DNA of 64,000 nt from Bosea sp. F3-2. GTDB taxonomy: Bacteria > Pseudomonadota > Alphaproteobacteria > Rhizobiales > Beijerinckiaceae. Position numbers and translations under genes: made by a program. The notes under the pieces were generated by a model, which saw only the letters and a program-made list of their open reading frames with translations, did no database searches and was not told where the DNA came from. The number at the start of each line of letters is the position of its first letter. Positions within the stretch are counted from its first letter, which is position 1. The stretch covers positions 5,607,501 through 5,671,500 of the forward strand of contig NZ_CP042331.1 in the NCBI RefSeq assembly GCF_008253865.1. The letters are read 5' to 3'. Below, in pieces: positions 16,244 to 24,342 of the stretch.

Positions 16244-17290
16244 TCAGCGCGTCCCGGTCGGCAAAGGCAGGCGGTAGGATTCGAAATGGCCGTTCTTGCG
16301 GCCGTCATAGCCGATCAGGACGGTGAGCGCGCCGCGGCTCTCCGCCAGGACGGTCAGGGATTCCGCCTTGCCTTCGCCGCGGTCGGGCAATTCGCCGAGG
16401 GGCGCGACTGCCTCAGGCCGGGCCGTATCGACCAGCATCAGGGAATAGGGCAGCGATTGGTCCTGCGCCGGGCCGAGGAGCGCGAGCAGGCGGCCATCGG
16501 GCAGGGGGGCGAGGTCCCGGATGCCGCGATCGCGGCCGGCGGGCAGCGCGATCAGCTTAGGGGTCTCGGTTGCTGTGGCGTGGCCGGGCGCGAAGAGCGC
16601 CGCGAGCGAGGCGCCGACGAGGAAGCTGCGATTGCCGAGCGATGGCGCGCGCAGGCCGGCCCAGAGCGTATCGCCGATGACGGCGATGCCTTCGACATTG
16701 AGCCCGTTGTCATCCATCAGGCTTTTGCCGAAGAAGGCGCCGGCCTCACCGGCCCGGCGCAGCATGTCGCTCAGGCGATAGGTCAGCTCGACCCGCCCGG
16801 TCGGCGCGCCTTCGGCATCGACCTTGATCCGGGCGAGATGGAAGGCGGAGAGGCGGAACTCGCCCTTGTTGCGCGAGCAGCCATGCGAGCCGGCCAGATA
16901 AAACGCACCATCGGCATAGGCGACCGCCTCGCCGTCGAGCTCAGCGAAGCGGCCCGGCGTCCGGCAGATGCCCTGTGGCGGCTGGCCGAGCGTGTCGGGC
17001 GAGGCGTCCGGGCCGATGATCGGCAGGGGGCTGCCCGGGGTGATCCGGTTCTCGGCGATCCGGGCGAACTGGGCGAAGGAGCCCTCGTCGTTGATGAGCA
17101 GGCAGCGCTGGGCGCCGTTCGCCACCGGCATGCAGGCGAGGCCGCTGACATCGCGTGCCGGCTTGCCGGGCTTGCGGCCCGAGAAGTCAGCCAGCGTCCT
17201 GAAACGCTGTTCGGGGGCGAGTGTCGCGGCCTGGACGAAGGAGGCGCCGAGCAGGGCTGCGGCGAGGAGGGGCAGGAGGCGGGGGCGCAT
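16244..17290 (-). CDS. Secreted DUF3616 protein
   Basis: A 348-residue protein with a signal peptide (MRPRLLPLLAAALLGASFVQA) and a DUF3616-type body that probably forms a beta-propeller, suggested by repeats such as VSGLACMPV, LDGEAVAYADGAFYLAGSHG, NVEGIAVIGDTLWAGLR and IRDLAPLPDGRLLALLG. It should be periplasmic. The catalytic role is unknown for this family. The Nudix gene starts five bases downstream. Confidence 0.82.
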   Translation of the reverse strand: MRPRLLPLLAAALLGASFVQAATLAPEQRFRTLADFSGRKPGKPARDVSGLACMPVANGAQRCLLINDEGSFAQFARIAENRITPGSPLPIIGPDASPDTLGQPPQGICRTPGRFAELDGEAVAYADGAFYLAGSHGCSRNKGEFRLSAFHLARIKVDAEGAPTGRVELTYRLSDMLRRAGEAGAFFGKSLMDDNGLNVEGIAVIGDTLWAGLRAPSLGNRSFLVGASLAALFAPGHATATETPKLIALPAGRDRGIRDLAPLPDGRLLALLGPAQDQSLPYSLMLVDTARPEAVAPLGELPDRGEGKAESLTVLAESRGALTVLIGYDGRKNGHFESYRLPLPTGTR

Positions 17291-17462
17291 GCGACGAATC
17301 CAGACGAGACGGGCGGATTGAGCGCGAGCGGCTGGCGGAAGTCAAAGGCGGCGTCGCGGTCTTTATGCATCGTTGATGTTATCGCCCTCTGCCCCGTCTC
17401 GAACGGCTATGGCGGCGAAAATACCTTGTCCGGGCGGTCTGGAAGACCGTTCGGGAAACAGG

Positions 17463-17675
17463 ATGATGTTCAGTATCCCTCGCAAATCCTTCGGCGGTCC
17501 GCTCCAGTTTCTGGTCGGGCGCGACGTTGACGGCCATTGGCTGGCCGTCGAGACCCATGGCCGCGGCGGCGGCATCTTCGCCGATCGCGGCACCGCGCTG
17601 CGCTATGCCGTCTTCGAGACCGGCCACCGCCCGCGCGCGGTCCGCATGACGGCGAAGACGCTCAGGCTGCTCTGA
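17463..17675 (+). CDS. Small conserved-looking protein upstream of the dapA-like gene
   Basis: A 70-residue protein (MMFSIPRKSFGGPLQF...) with GRDVDGHWLAVETHGRGGG and FADRGTALRYAVFETG, a layout reminiscent of small DUF2188-like domains. The ATG at 17463 (or 17466) follows GGGAAACAGG. It ends eight bases before the dapA-like start, so the two are probably translated from one mRNA. Function unknown. Confidence 0.65.
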   Translation: MMFSIPRKSFGGPLQFLVGRDVDGHWLAVETHGRGGGIFADRGTALRYAVFETGHRPRAVRMTAKTLRLL

Positions 17676-17683
17676 GGCGCGCC

Positions 17684-18628
17684 ATGAACCACTGGCTTCA
17701 CGGCATGTTCACCGCGCTGGTCACGCCCTTCGACGAGGACGCGATCGACTATGGCGCGCTGGAACGCCTCATTCACTGGCAGATCGCGCAAGGCGCCGAC
17801 GGCATCGTGGTCGGCACCGCCGCGGGCGAAAGCCCGACGCTGAGCGAGGCGGAGCACCAGCAACTCTGCGCCGCCGCCCGCCGCATCGCCGGCCGGCATT
17901 TCCCGGTGATCGCGGCCGTTGGCAGCTACGCCACGGCCGAGACGATCGCCGAGATCGCCGCCGCCGAGAAGGCCGGTGCTTCGGCGCTGCTGCTGCGCAT
18001 GCCCTATTACAACCGGCCGACACAGGCGGGTCTCGCGGCCCATGCAATGGCGGCAGCGCAGGCGACAGGTCTCGAGATCATCCTCGACAATGATCCGGAC
18101 CGCTGCGGCGTCGAGATCGCGCCAGAAACACTGGAGCGGCTGGAAGGTGCTGCGAATGTCGTCGGTATCCTGGAGCGGCGGGGCGATCTCGTCCGCTGCG
18201 ACCGGATCGCCCGGCTGCGCGATCGCCGCTTCATGCGGCTGACCGGCGCGGCCGAAACCATTCCGGCCTATTTGCTTGCAGGCGGGTGCGGGGCTGTCAC
18301 CAGCGTCGGCAATCTCGCGCCGCATTGGCTGGCGCGGCTGGAGAGCGCGGCGCGCTCCGAACTCTACGGGCAGGCGCAGATCCTGCAGCGGCGCTTGGTG
18401 CCGCTGCTCGACCTGCTCGCTCGGGAGCCCGATCCGGTGCTCGTCAAGCTCGCCCTGTCGATGCTGCATCCGGAGGTCGGGGCTGCCTGCCGTGCGCCGC
18501 TCGCCCCCGCTCGCCCGGAACTCGCAACCCTCATGCGCGACGCGATCGAGGACCTGCCGCGCCCGCTCGCCGGCACGGCGATGGCGGCAACGCGGAGCAG
18601 TGCGGTGGGGACGCCCTGCCGCGCCTGA
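17684..18628 (+). CDS. DapA-family protein lacking the catalytic lysine
   Basis: A 314-residue TIM-barrel protein of the dihydrodipicolinate synthase/N-acetylneuraminate lyase family, by MFTALVTPFDEDAIDY, GESPTLSEAEH and MPYYNRPTQAGL. Two key residues are lost. The Schiff-base Lys (E. coli Lys161, GIKE) is Leu163 in GILERRGD, and the proton-relay Tyr133 (YNVP) is Asp135 in DNDP. The GTTGES loop is GTAAGES, one residue longer. The Arg equivalent to Arg138 remains. It therefore cannot form the usual imine; it may be a non-aldolase enzyme, a binding protein, or redundant. The frame is intact and codon use matches its neighbours, so this is not simple decay. Confidence 0.85.
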   Translation: MNHWLHGMFTALVTPFDEDAIDYGALERLIHWQIAQGADGIVVGTAAGESPTLSEAEHQQLCAAARRIAGRHFPVIAAVGSYATAETIAEIAAAEKAGASALLLRMPYYNRPTQAGLAAHAMAAAQATGLEIILDNDPDRCGVEIAPETLERLEGAANVVGILERRGDLVRCDRIARLRDRRFMRLTGAAETIPAYLLAGGCGAVTSVGNLAPHWLARLESAARSELYGQAQILQRRLVPLLDLLAREPDPVLVKLALSMLHPEVGAACRAPLAPARPELATLMRDAIEDLPRPLAGTAMAATRSSAVGTPCRA

Positions 18629-18675
18629 GCCGTCGCGGGCGCTGAAGCGCCTGCAATGATTGGATGGAGGCTTCA

Positions 18676-18837
18676 ATGACCACGATCGGCACTTATCGTC
18701 GCCGCCGGGAGGCGATCTACCAGCATGTCCGCGGCTCATCGGCCGGCGGCTGGAAGGCCGACCTGCTGCATCTCTTCGGGTCGGTGATCCTGCTCACCGT
18801 CATCATCGGCGGGCGCGTCTGGTGGCAGCTGCACTGA
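18676..18837 (+). CDS. Small single-pass membrane protein
   Basis: A 53-residue frame (starts MTTIGTYRRRR) preceded by GGAGG five bases before the ATG. A basic N-terminus is followed by one hydrophobic segment, HLFGSVILLTVIIGG, then RVWWQLH. The strong ribosome site and terminator at 18853-18878 support a real gene. No function can be inferred. Confidence 0.6.
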   Translation: MTTIGTYRRRREAIYQHVRGSSAGGWKADLLHLFGSVILLTVIIGGRVWWQLH

Positions 18838-18852
18838 CCGGCGCAAAGCAAA

Positions 18853-18878
18853 GAGGCGCCGCTTGATGGCGGCGCCTC
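18853..18878. terminator. Terminator between small ORF and aceB
   Basis: GAGGCGCCGC pairs with GCGGCGCCTC around TTGATG. On the minus strand the stem is followed by TTTGCTTTG, so it most likely serves aceB; it may also stop the + strand transcript. Confidence 0.75.
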
Positions 18879-18908
18879 TCGATAGATCGGCTGGAGCAGG
18901 CGTTCAGC

Positions 18909-20516
18909 TCAGCTCAGCTTGGCGTAGGCCGGCACCGTGAGGAAGTCCTCGAAGTTCGGCGCCAGCGAGAGCTTCTCGAAGAGTGCGATCGCTTCCGGAA
19001 AACGGCCCTTGGCATAGACGTCCGCCCCGAGCTCGCCCTTCACCCGCTCCATCTCCTCGGGCAGGCAGCGCTTGAACAGGTCGGCATCGGCCTTCACTCC
19101 GCCTTCGAGTTCGACGCCATACTGGACGAACTGCCAGATCTGGGCGCGGCTGATCTCAGCGGTCGCAGCGTCTTCCATCATGTTGTAGATCGGCACCGCG
19201 CCGCGGCCGCGCAGCCAGGCCTCAATGTACTGGACGCCGACGCGGATGTTCTCGCGGAAGCCTTCCTCGGTGCGCGTGCCCTGATGGACCTCGAGCAGAT
19301 CCGTCGTGCCGATGTTTACGTCGTCGCGCGTCTTGCCGAGCTGGTTTGCCTGCGGCATCAGCCGGTCGAACACCTCCATGGCGACCGGGACGAGGTCGGG
19401 ATGGGCGACCCAGGTGCCGTCATGCCCGTCGCCGGCCTCGCGCTCCTTGTCGGCCCTGACCTTGGCGAAGGCGGCGGCGTTGGCCTCGGGGTTGTTCTTG
19501 ACCGGGATCTGCGCCGCCATGCCGCCCATCGCGAAGGCGCCGCGCTTGTGGCAGGTCTTGATCAGCAGCAGCGAGTAGGCACGCAGGAAGGCCTTCGACA
19601 TCACGACCTGCGAGCGATCCGGCAGGACATAGGCCTTGTTGCGGGCGAGCTTCTTGATGAAGGAGAAGATGTAGTCCCAGCGGCCGCAGTTCAGCCCGGC
19701 CATATGCTCGCGCAATTCGTAGAGGATCTCGTCCATCTCGAAGGCCGCCGGCAGGGTCTCGATCAGGACGGTCGCCTTGATCGTGCCGTTCTTGAGGCCG
19801 AGCGCCGACTGCGCGGCAACGAAGACATCGTTCCAGAGCCGGGCTTCGAGATGGCTCTCCAGCTTCGGCAGGTAGAAATAAGGGCCGGAGCCGGCGGCCA
19901 GCGCAGCCTTGGCGTTGTGGAAGACATAGAGCCCGAAATCGACCAGGGAGCCGGAGGCCTCCTCGCCGTCGATCTCGATGTGGCGCTCCGGCAGATGCCA
20001 GCCGCGCGGGCGGATGATCAGCACGGCCGGCTTGGCGCCGAGCTTGTAGTCCTTGCCGCTCGCCGGATCGGTGAAGTCGATCCTGTTGGCCCAGCGATCC
20101 CTGAGGTTGATCTGGCCCTCGACCATATTGGTCCAGACCGGGGAGGAGGCGTCCTCGAAATCGGCCATGAAGACCTTCGCGCCGGAGTTCAGGGCGTTGA
20201 TGATCATCTTGCGGTCGACGGGGCCGGTGATCTCGACACGGCGGTCCTGCAGATCGGCCGGGATCGGCGCGACGCTCCAGTCGCCTTCGCGGATGTGCCT
20301 GGTCTCGGCCAGGAAATCCGGCGTCTCGCCGGCGTCGAAGCGCTTCTGGCGCTCGGCGCGAACCGCAAGCAGCCGCTTGCGCGTCTCGTTGAAGCGGCGA
20401 TGCAGCTCAGCGACGAAGGCGAGCGCTTCCGGGGTGAGAATCTCGTCGAAGCGCGGTTGCACGGCGCCCTTGATGGCGACGCCCGGCGGCAGGGAGAGAG
20501 CGGGGATGTCCGACAT
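18909..20516 (-). CDS. aceB: Malate synthase A
   Basis: A 535-residue malate synthase of the A type, shorter than the 720-residue G type. It condenses glyoxylate with acetyl-CoA to malate in the glyoxylate shunt. The ADFEDASSPVWTN, RPRGWHLPERH, YFYLPKLESHLEARLWNDVF and ETLPAAFEMDEILYELREH stretches are diagnostic. No isocitrate lyase gene is adjacent. The start at 20516 is the first Met of the family-like sequence. A 15-base inverted repeat lies about 60 bases upstream. Confidence 0.96.
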   Translation of the reverse strand: MSDIPALSLPPGVAIKGAVQPRFDEILTPEALAFVAELHRRFNETRKRLLAVRAERQKRFDAGETPDFLAETRHIREGDWSVAPIPADLQDRRVEITGPVDRKMIINALNSGAKVFMADFEDASSPVWTNMVEGQINLRDRWANRIDFTDPASGKDYKLGAKPAVLIIRPRGWHLPERHIEIDGEEASGSLVDFGLYVFHNAKAALAAGSGPYFYLPKLESHLEARLWNDVFVAAQSALGLKNGTIKATVLIETLPAAFEMDEILYELREHMAGLNCGRWDYIFSFIKKLARNKAYVLPDRSQVVMSKAFLRAYSLLLIKTCHKRGAFAMGGMAAQIPVKNNPEANAAAFAKVRADKEREAGDGHDGTWVAHPDLVPVAMEVFDRLMPQANQLGKTRDDVNIGTTDLLEVHQGTRTEEGFRENIRVGVQYIEAWLRGRGAVPIYNMMEDAATAEISRAQIWQFVQYGVELEGGVKADADLFKRCLPEEMERVKGELGADVYAKGRFPEAIALFEKLSLAPNFEDFLTVPAYAKLS

Positions 20517-20578
20517 GGCTGCTCCTTTGGTGATCTAAACGCATTGTCCTGCGAAATGATTATTTTCAGAATGGAGAA

Positions 20579-20593
20579 AAGTGATCATCACTT
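20579..20593. promoter_or_regulatory. Candidate operator upstream of aceB
   Basis: AAGTGA-TCA-TCACTT, 6-base arms with a 3-base spacer, in an AT-rich block 63-77 bases upstream of the aceB start. AT-rich sequence (TGATTATTTTCAGAATGG) nearby suggests the promoter. The regulator is unknown. Confidence 0.4.
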
Positions 20594-20770
20594 GTTCTGA
20601 ATAAGGAATAATAGTTGGTGCGCAGGAGGCGAGATTACGCAACGGCACTTCCTTTCGTTACAAAATGTGCAGATAGGGCCGAGTTCCGCGAATCGGTTTT
20701 AGCAATTTGTAAGCTCCGGGCCTCAACCCTCATTCGGCTCAATGCGGCAATCCGGCCCAGGATGAGATTT

Positions 20771-22051
20771 ATGGTCAAGCTCGCTTTCGTTTCGGAAATG
20801 ATGCGGCGGTTCCGCCGCGACCAGCGTGGCAACGTGCTGGTCATGGCTGGCTTCCTGACCGTTCCGGTGATCGGCATCGTCGGCGTCACCGTCGATTACT
20901 CCCGCGCCAGCAACGCCCGCCAGGCGCTGAGTTCGGCGATCGACTCCGCCTCGCTGATGGCGGCGCGCGACGCACAGAAGCTGACCGACGCGCAACTCAG
21001 GGATCGCATCGATTCCTGGATCCGTGACAACCTTCCGGCGAGCGCGAAGAAAGAGTTCACCGGCGCGTCCGTGGTGATCGACCGCACGGCGCGGACGATC
21101 AAGATTTCGGCGAACGCCAATGTCGAGACGACGGTCGGGCGAGTAGTCGGCTCTCAGTACATCCCCGTCGCCAGCAACAGCCAATCGACCTGGGGAACCA
21201 ACAAGATCGAGCTCGCGCTCGTGCTCGACAATACCGGGTCGATGTCAAATTCAGAAAAGATGACCAATCTGAAGGCGGCGTCCAAAGATCTGATCAACAT
21301 CATGAAGGATGCTGCAATCGAGACGGACCAGATCAGGATCTCGATTGTTCCGTTTAATACGCAGGTTCGCATTGCGAGGACCTTCAAGGACCAAGAGTGG
21401 ATTCGATATGGGCTGACGCGCAGGGTCAACTGCGACAAGTGGGGCAACAACTGCACGACCCAGACCATGACCAAGACGACTTGGGCGCAGTCGGCTCAGG
21501 GCTGCATCGCCGATCGCGATCAGAACTACGACACCACAGATGGCGGCTCGTACGCGGCGAGCGCGCAGCAATATCCCGCCTTCTGGTGCAGCCAGTCGAC
21601 ACTCGCAGAGACCCTGCCGCTGACTTCCGACTGGACCGCGCTGACCAATCGCATCGATGCCATGACCCCGGTGGGCAATACGAACGTCACGATCGGCGCC
21701 GTCTGGGGCTGGGCGACATTGTCGCCAAGCGCTCCGTTCATGGAAGCGAAGCCAGCAACAGAGCCGCGTCTGAAGAAGTATATGATCCTGTTGACCGATG
21801 GCGACAATACGCAAAATCGCTTCACTACGACTCAAAGCGAGATCGACAGCCGCACGAGACTCGCTTGTCAAAATATCAAGGGAGCCGGCATCAATCTCTA
21901 TACGATCCGTGTGATTGACGGTAACGCGGCGCTGCTCAAGGAATGCGCCAGCAAGCCGGAGATGTACTACGAGGTGACGAGCGCCTCGCAGCTCAGCCCG
22001 ATCTTCAAGACGATCGCCAACGAGATCAGCGCGGTGCGTCTGACGCACTGA
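20771..22051 (+). CDS. TadG-like protein with von Willebrand A domain
   Basis: A 426-residue protein. It begins with a TadE/TadG-type segment: a basic start, then DQRGNVLVMAGFLTVPVIGIVGVTVDYSRA, an N-in anchor of the kind found in Flp pilus pseudopilin-like proteins. A vWA domain follows (LALVLDNTGSMS is the MIDAS motif; YMILLTDGDNTQN is a later strand) and runs to the C-terminus. It should be anchored in the inner membrane with the vWA outside. No tad/cpa pilus genes flank it. Start choice lies between 20762 and 20771. Its 3' end overlaps the convergent HD gene by 26 bases. Confidence 0.85.
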   Translation: MVKLAFVSEMMRRFRRDQRGNVLVMAGFLTVPVIGIVGVTVDYSRASNARQALSSAIDSASLMAARDAQKLTDAQLRDRIDSWIRDNLPASAKKEFTGASVVIDRTARTIKISANANVETTVGRVVGSQYIPVASNSQSTWGTNKIELALVLDNTGSMSNSEKMTNLKAASKDLINIMKDAAIETDQIRISIVPFNTQVRIARTFKDQEWIRYGLTRRVNCDKWGNNCTTQTMTKTTWAQSAQGCIADRDQNYDTTDGGSYAASAQQYPAFWCSQSTLAETLPLTSDWTALTNRIDAMTPVGNTNVTIGAVWGWATLSPSAPFMEAKPATEPRLKKYMILLTDGDNTQNRFTTTQSEIDSRTRLACQNIKGAGINLYTIRVIDGNAALLKECASKPEMYYEVTSASQLSPIFKTIANEISAVRLTH

Positions 22052-22652
22052 GCCCGCTGCCGAGTTCGGCGAAGCGCGTCAGGAAGCGCGCTTGCGCCGT
22101 CTCGGTGTCGAGCGGTTCCAGCCAGGCGAGGACCTCGGCCGGCAGCGCCTGCGGCCGGCCGAAGAATTTCAGCGCCTCCGCGCGGGCGAAACCGGCGAGT
22201 TGCGTCGCCTCGAAGAAGGCGGCGATGGTGTCGGCCTCCTTCGTCTTGCGCTTCAGCATGGCCGGTGTCGTCGCAGGCAAGCCGAAGCGTAGATGGATAG
22301 CTGTGAGCAGGCGCAATTCCACGCTCTTGTAGGCGTCGCCCATCACCACCTTGAAGGGCGAGATCATGTCGCCGATGACGTATTCCGGCGCATCGTGCAG
22401 CAGCGCCATCAGACGCCAGGCAGCGCCCCAGTCCGGATTCAGGAAGCCTGCGATCGCCTCGACCAGCAGGCAATGCTGCGCCACCGAAAAGGAATGAGCG
22501 CCGTGAGTCTGCCCGTTCCAGCGGGCGACGCGGGCGAGGCCATGCGCGATGTCCTCGATCTCGATGTCGAGCGGAGAGGGGTCGAGCAGGTCGAGCCGGC
22601 GGCCCGAGAGCATGCGCTGCCAGGCGCGTGGCGGTTCAGGCTTGCGGGCCAT
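22026..22652 (-). CDS. HD-domain phosphohydrolase (YfbR-like)
   Basis: A 208-residue HD hydrolase. The metal residues are visible as THGAHSFSVAQHCLLVEAI, MALLHDAPEYVIGD and, later, KEADTIAAFFEA. YfbR-type enzymes dephosphorylate dNMPs, but the substrate here is unproven. It is the last gene of the ygfZ-tag-HD operon: its ATG shares one base with the tag stop (TGATG). The C-terminal coding bases overlap the convergent TadG-like gene. Confidence 0.85.
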   Translation of the reverse strand: MARKPEPPRAWQRMLSGRRLDLLDPSPLDIEIEDIAHGLARVARWNGQTHGAHSFSVAQHCLLVEAIAGFLNPDWGAAWRLMALLHDAPEYVIGDMISPFKVVMGDAYKSVELRLLTAIHLRFGLPATTPAMLKRKTKEADTIAAFFEATQLAGFARAEALKFFGRPQALPAEVLAWLEPLDTETAQARFLTRFAELGSGLSASDAPR

Positions 22653-23296
22653 CAGGCGGCAGGGCGGGAGTCGCGCGCCAATTCAGCGCATTCCGTGTAG
22701 CGGAAGCAGCCGGTGAGGTGGTCGTTGACCAGCCCGCAGGCCTGCATGAAAGCATAGACGATGGTCGGGCCGCAGAAGGTGAATCCCGCCTTCTTCAATT
22801 CCTTCGACATCGCCTGCGAGACCTTGGTCTCGGCCGGCACCTCGCCCTGGGTGCGGAAACTGTTCTGCAGCACGCGCCCGTCGAGATGCTTCCAGAGGAA
22901 ATCGGCGAAGGGCTCGCGCTCGCTGATGTTCAGATAGGCCCGGGCGTTGCGAATCGTGCCTTCGATCTTGCCGCGATGGCGGATGATCCCGGGATCGGCG
23001 AGCAGGCGCAGGACCTCGGCTTCGCCGAAACGCGCGACCATCTCCGGCTCGAAATCGGCGAAGCCGGCGCGGAAGGCATCGCGCTTGCGCAGGATCGTGA
23101 TCCAGGAGAGGCCGGCCTGGAAGCCGTCGAGGATCAGCTTTTCCCAGAGCGCGCGGGAATCATATTCCGGCACGCCCCATTCGGTGTCGTGATAGGCGAG
23201 ATAGAGCGGGTCCGTGCCCGGCCAGCGGCAGCGGAACTTGCCGTCCGGCCCTTCGATCGCGATGCGTTCCTCGCTCAAGATACTTGCCTCGCTCAT
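22652..23296 (-). CDS. tag: DNA-3-methyladenine glycosylase I
   Basis: A 214-residue Tag protein that excises 3-methyladenine from DNA. Landmarks are RCRWPGTDPLYLAYHDTEWGVP near the N-terminus (with the Cys of the zinc snap), LILDGFQAGLSWITILRKRDAFR, and KKAGFTFCGPTIVYAFMQACGLVNDH with further zinc ligands (Cys, His) at the C-terminus. The start overlaps the ygfZ stop by four bases (ATGA), so translation is coupled. Confidence 0.95.
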   Translation of the reverse strand: MSEASILSEERIAIEGPDGKFRCRWPGTDPLYLAYHDTEWGVPEYDSRALWEKLILDGFQAGLSWITILRKRDAFRAGFADFEPEMVARFGEAEVLRLLADPGIIRHRGKIEGTIRNARAYLNISEREPFADFLWKHLDGRVLQNSFRTQGEVPAETKVSQAMSKELKKAGFTFCGPTIVYAFMQACGLVNDHLTGCFRYTECAELARDSRPAA

Positions 23297-24192
23297 AGGG
23301 CGACCTCTGCGGCGGCTCCGAAGCCCGGCTCGCCGGGGAAGGGGAAGCGGATGAAGGCGGGCTTCTCGGCGAGATGGAAGGCAAGCCCGCCGCCGAGCGG
23401 CGCGGTGCCGGCGGCAAGCGCATCCGCCAGCCGGTCGAGGCGGAGCATGGCGAGGGCCCGGCCGTTCGCGCCGGAGCCGATGCTGCCGAGCGACTTGCCG
23501 CCTGCCGTTGCCTCAACGCCGGTCTCGGAGACGATGCCGTTGTCAAAGACGATGGGCACGACGCGGGTGCGGGCGGTGCCGCGATGCTGCATGCGGGAAA
23601 CGACCTCCTGGCCGATATAGCAGCCCTTCTTGAAGGAGACGCCGCCGAGCTGGTCGAGCAGCGCCTCGTGCGGGAAGGTGTCGCCATAAGGGAAATCACG
23701 GCCGCCTGCGGGCACGCCGAGCGCGATGCGGCGGGCGTGGTAGGCATCGGGCGTTGCCGTGACGAGATCGTCGATGCCCTCGGCATCGGCGATGGCCCGC
23801 TGACCAAGCGCAGGCAGGCGCGGGTCGTCATAGATGAAGCCGGCATGCTCCGGCAGCGGTGCGCCATCCGCGGAAGCGAGCACTACGCTCTTCTCGGTGA
23901 GGTCTTCCAGAGCGACCTTGGCGCGCAGCTTGTAGAGCTTCAGGCGTTTCATCAGATCCGCGGTCTGGAGGAGAGGCGCGTCGAGCAGGAAGCCACCGCC
24001 GTCTTCCGCCGGCAGGGCGATGATGAAGAAATCGCAGATGATCTTGCCTTGTGGCGTCAGCAGTGCGCCATAGCCGGCCCGTTCCGGCGTCACCTCGTCC
24101 ATCTCATTGGTGACGATGTTCTGCAGGAAGTCGCGGGCGTTCTCGCCGCTGACGCGGATGACACCGCGATCGATCAATCGGGTTGCGGACAT
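23293..24192 (-). CDS. ygfZ: YgfZ/GcvT-fold iron-sulfur cluster maintenance protein
   Basis: A 299-residue folate-binding protein of the YgfZ/CAF17 family, which supports maturation or repair of certain Fe-S enzymes (for example MiaB). The signature KGCYIGQEVVSRM, with its conserved Cys, is present at about residues 188-200. The N-terminus (RGVIRVSGENARDFLQNIVTNEM) is typical. It heads a tight operon with tag and the HD gene, through a four-base overlap. Confidence 0.93.
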   Translation of the reverse strand: MSATRLIDRGVIRVSGENARDFLQNIVTNEMDEVTPERAGYGALLTPQGKIICDFFIIALPAEDGGGFLLDAPLLQTADLMKRLKLYKLRAKVALEDLTEKSVVLASADGAPLPEHAGFIYDDPRLPALGQRAIADAEGIDDLVTATPDAYHARRIALGVPAGGRDFPYGDTFPHEALLDQLGGVSFKKGCYIGQEVVSRMQHRGTARTRVVPIVFDNGIVSETGVEATAGGKSLGSIGSGANGRALAMLRLDRLADALAAGTAPLGGGLAFHLAEKPAFIRFPFPGEPGFGAAAEVAL

Positions 24193-24342
24193 AAGCAGCC
24201 GTTCCAGTTCTGATTCCGTGCCGGGCTCGTGCGGCCGAAAGGGGGCATTGCGCCACCCGAAAGCTGTTTCCGCTTTCGGGACGGCGAGTCTGCCGATAGG
24301 TAGGCCGCATCGGCCCTTTGCTCAACCGCCCGGAGAACCGCC

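Noticed and set aside
17684..18628. Naming this gene dapA (lysine biosynthesis)
   Set aside because: Schiff-base Lys and relay Tyr are both replaced, so canonical dihydrodipicolinate synthase activity is unlikely.
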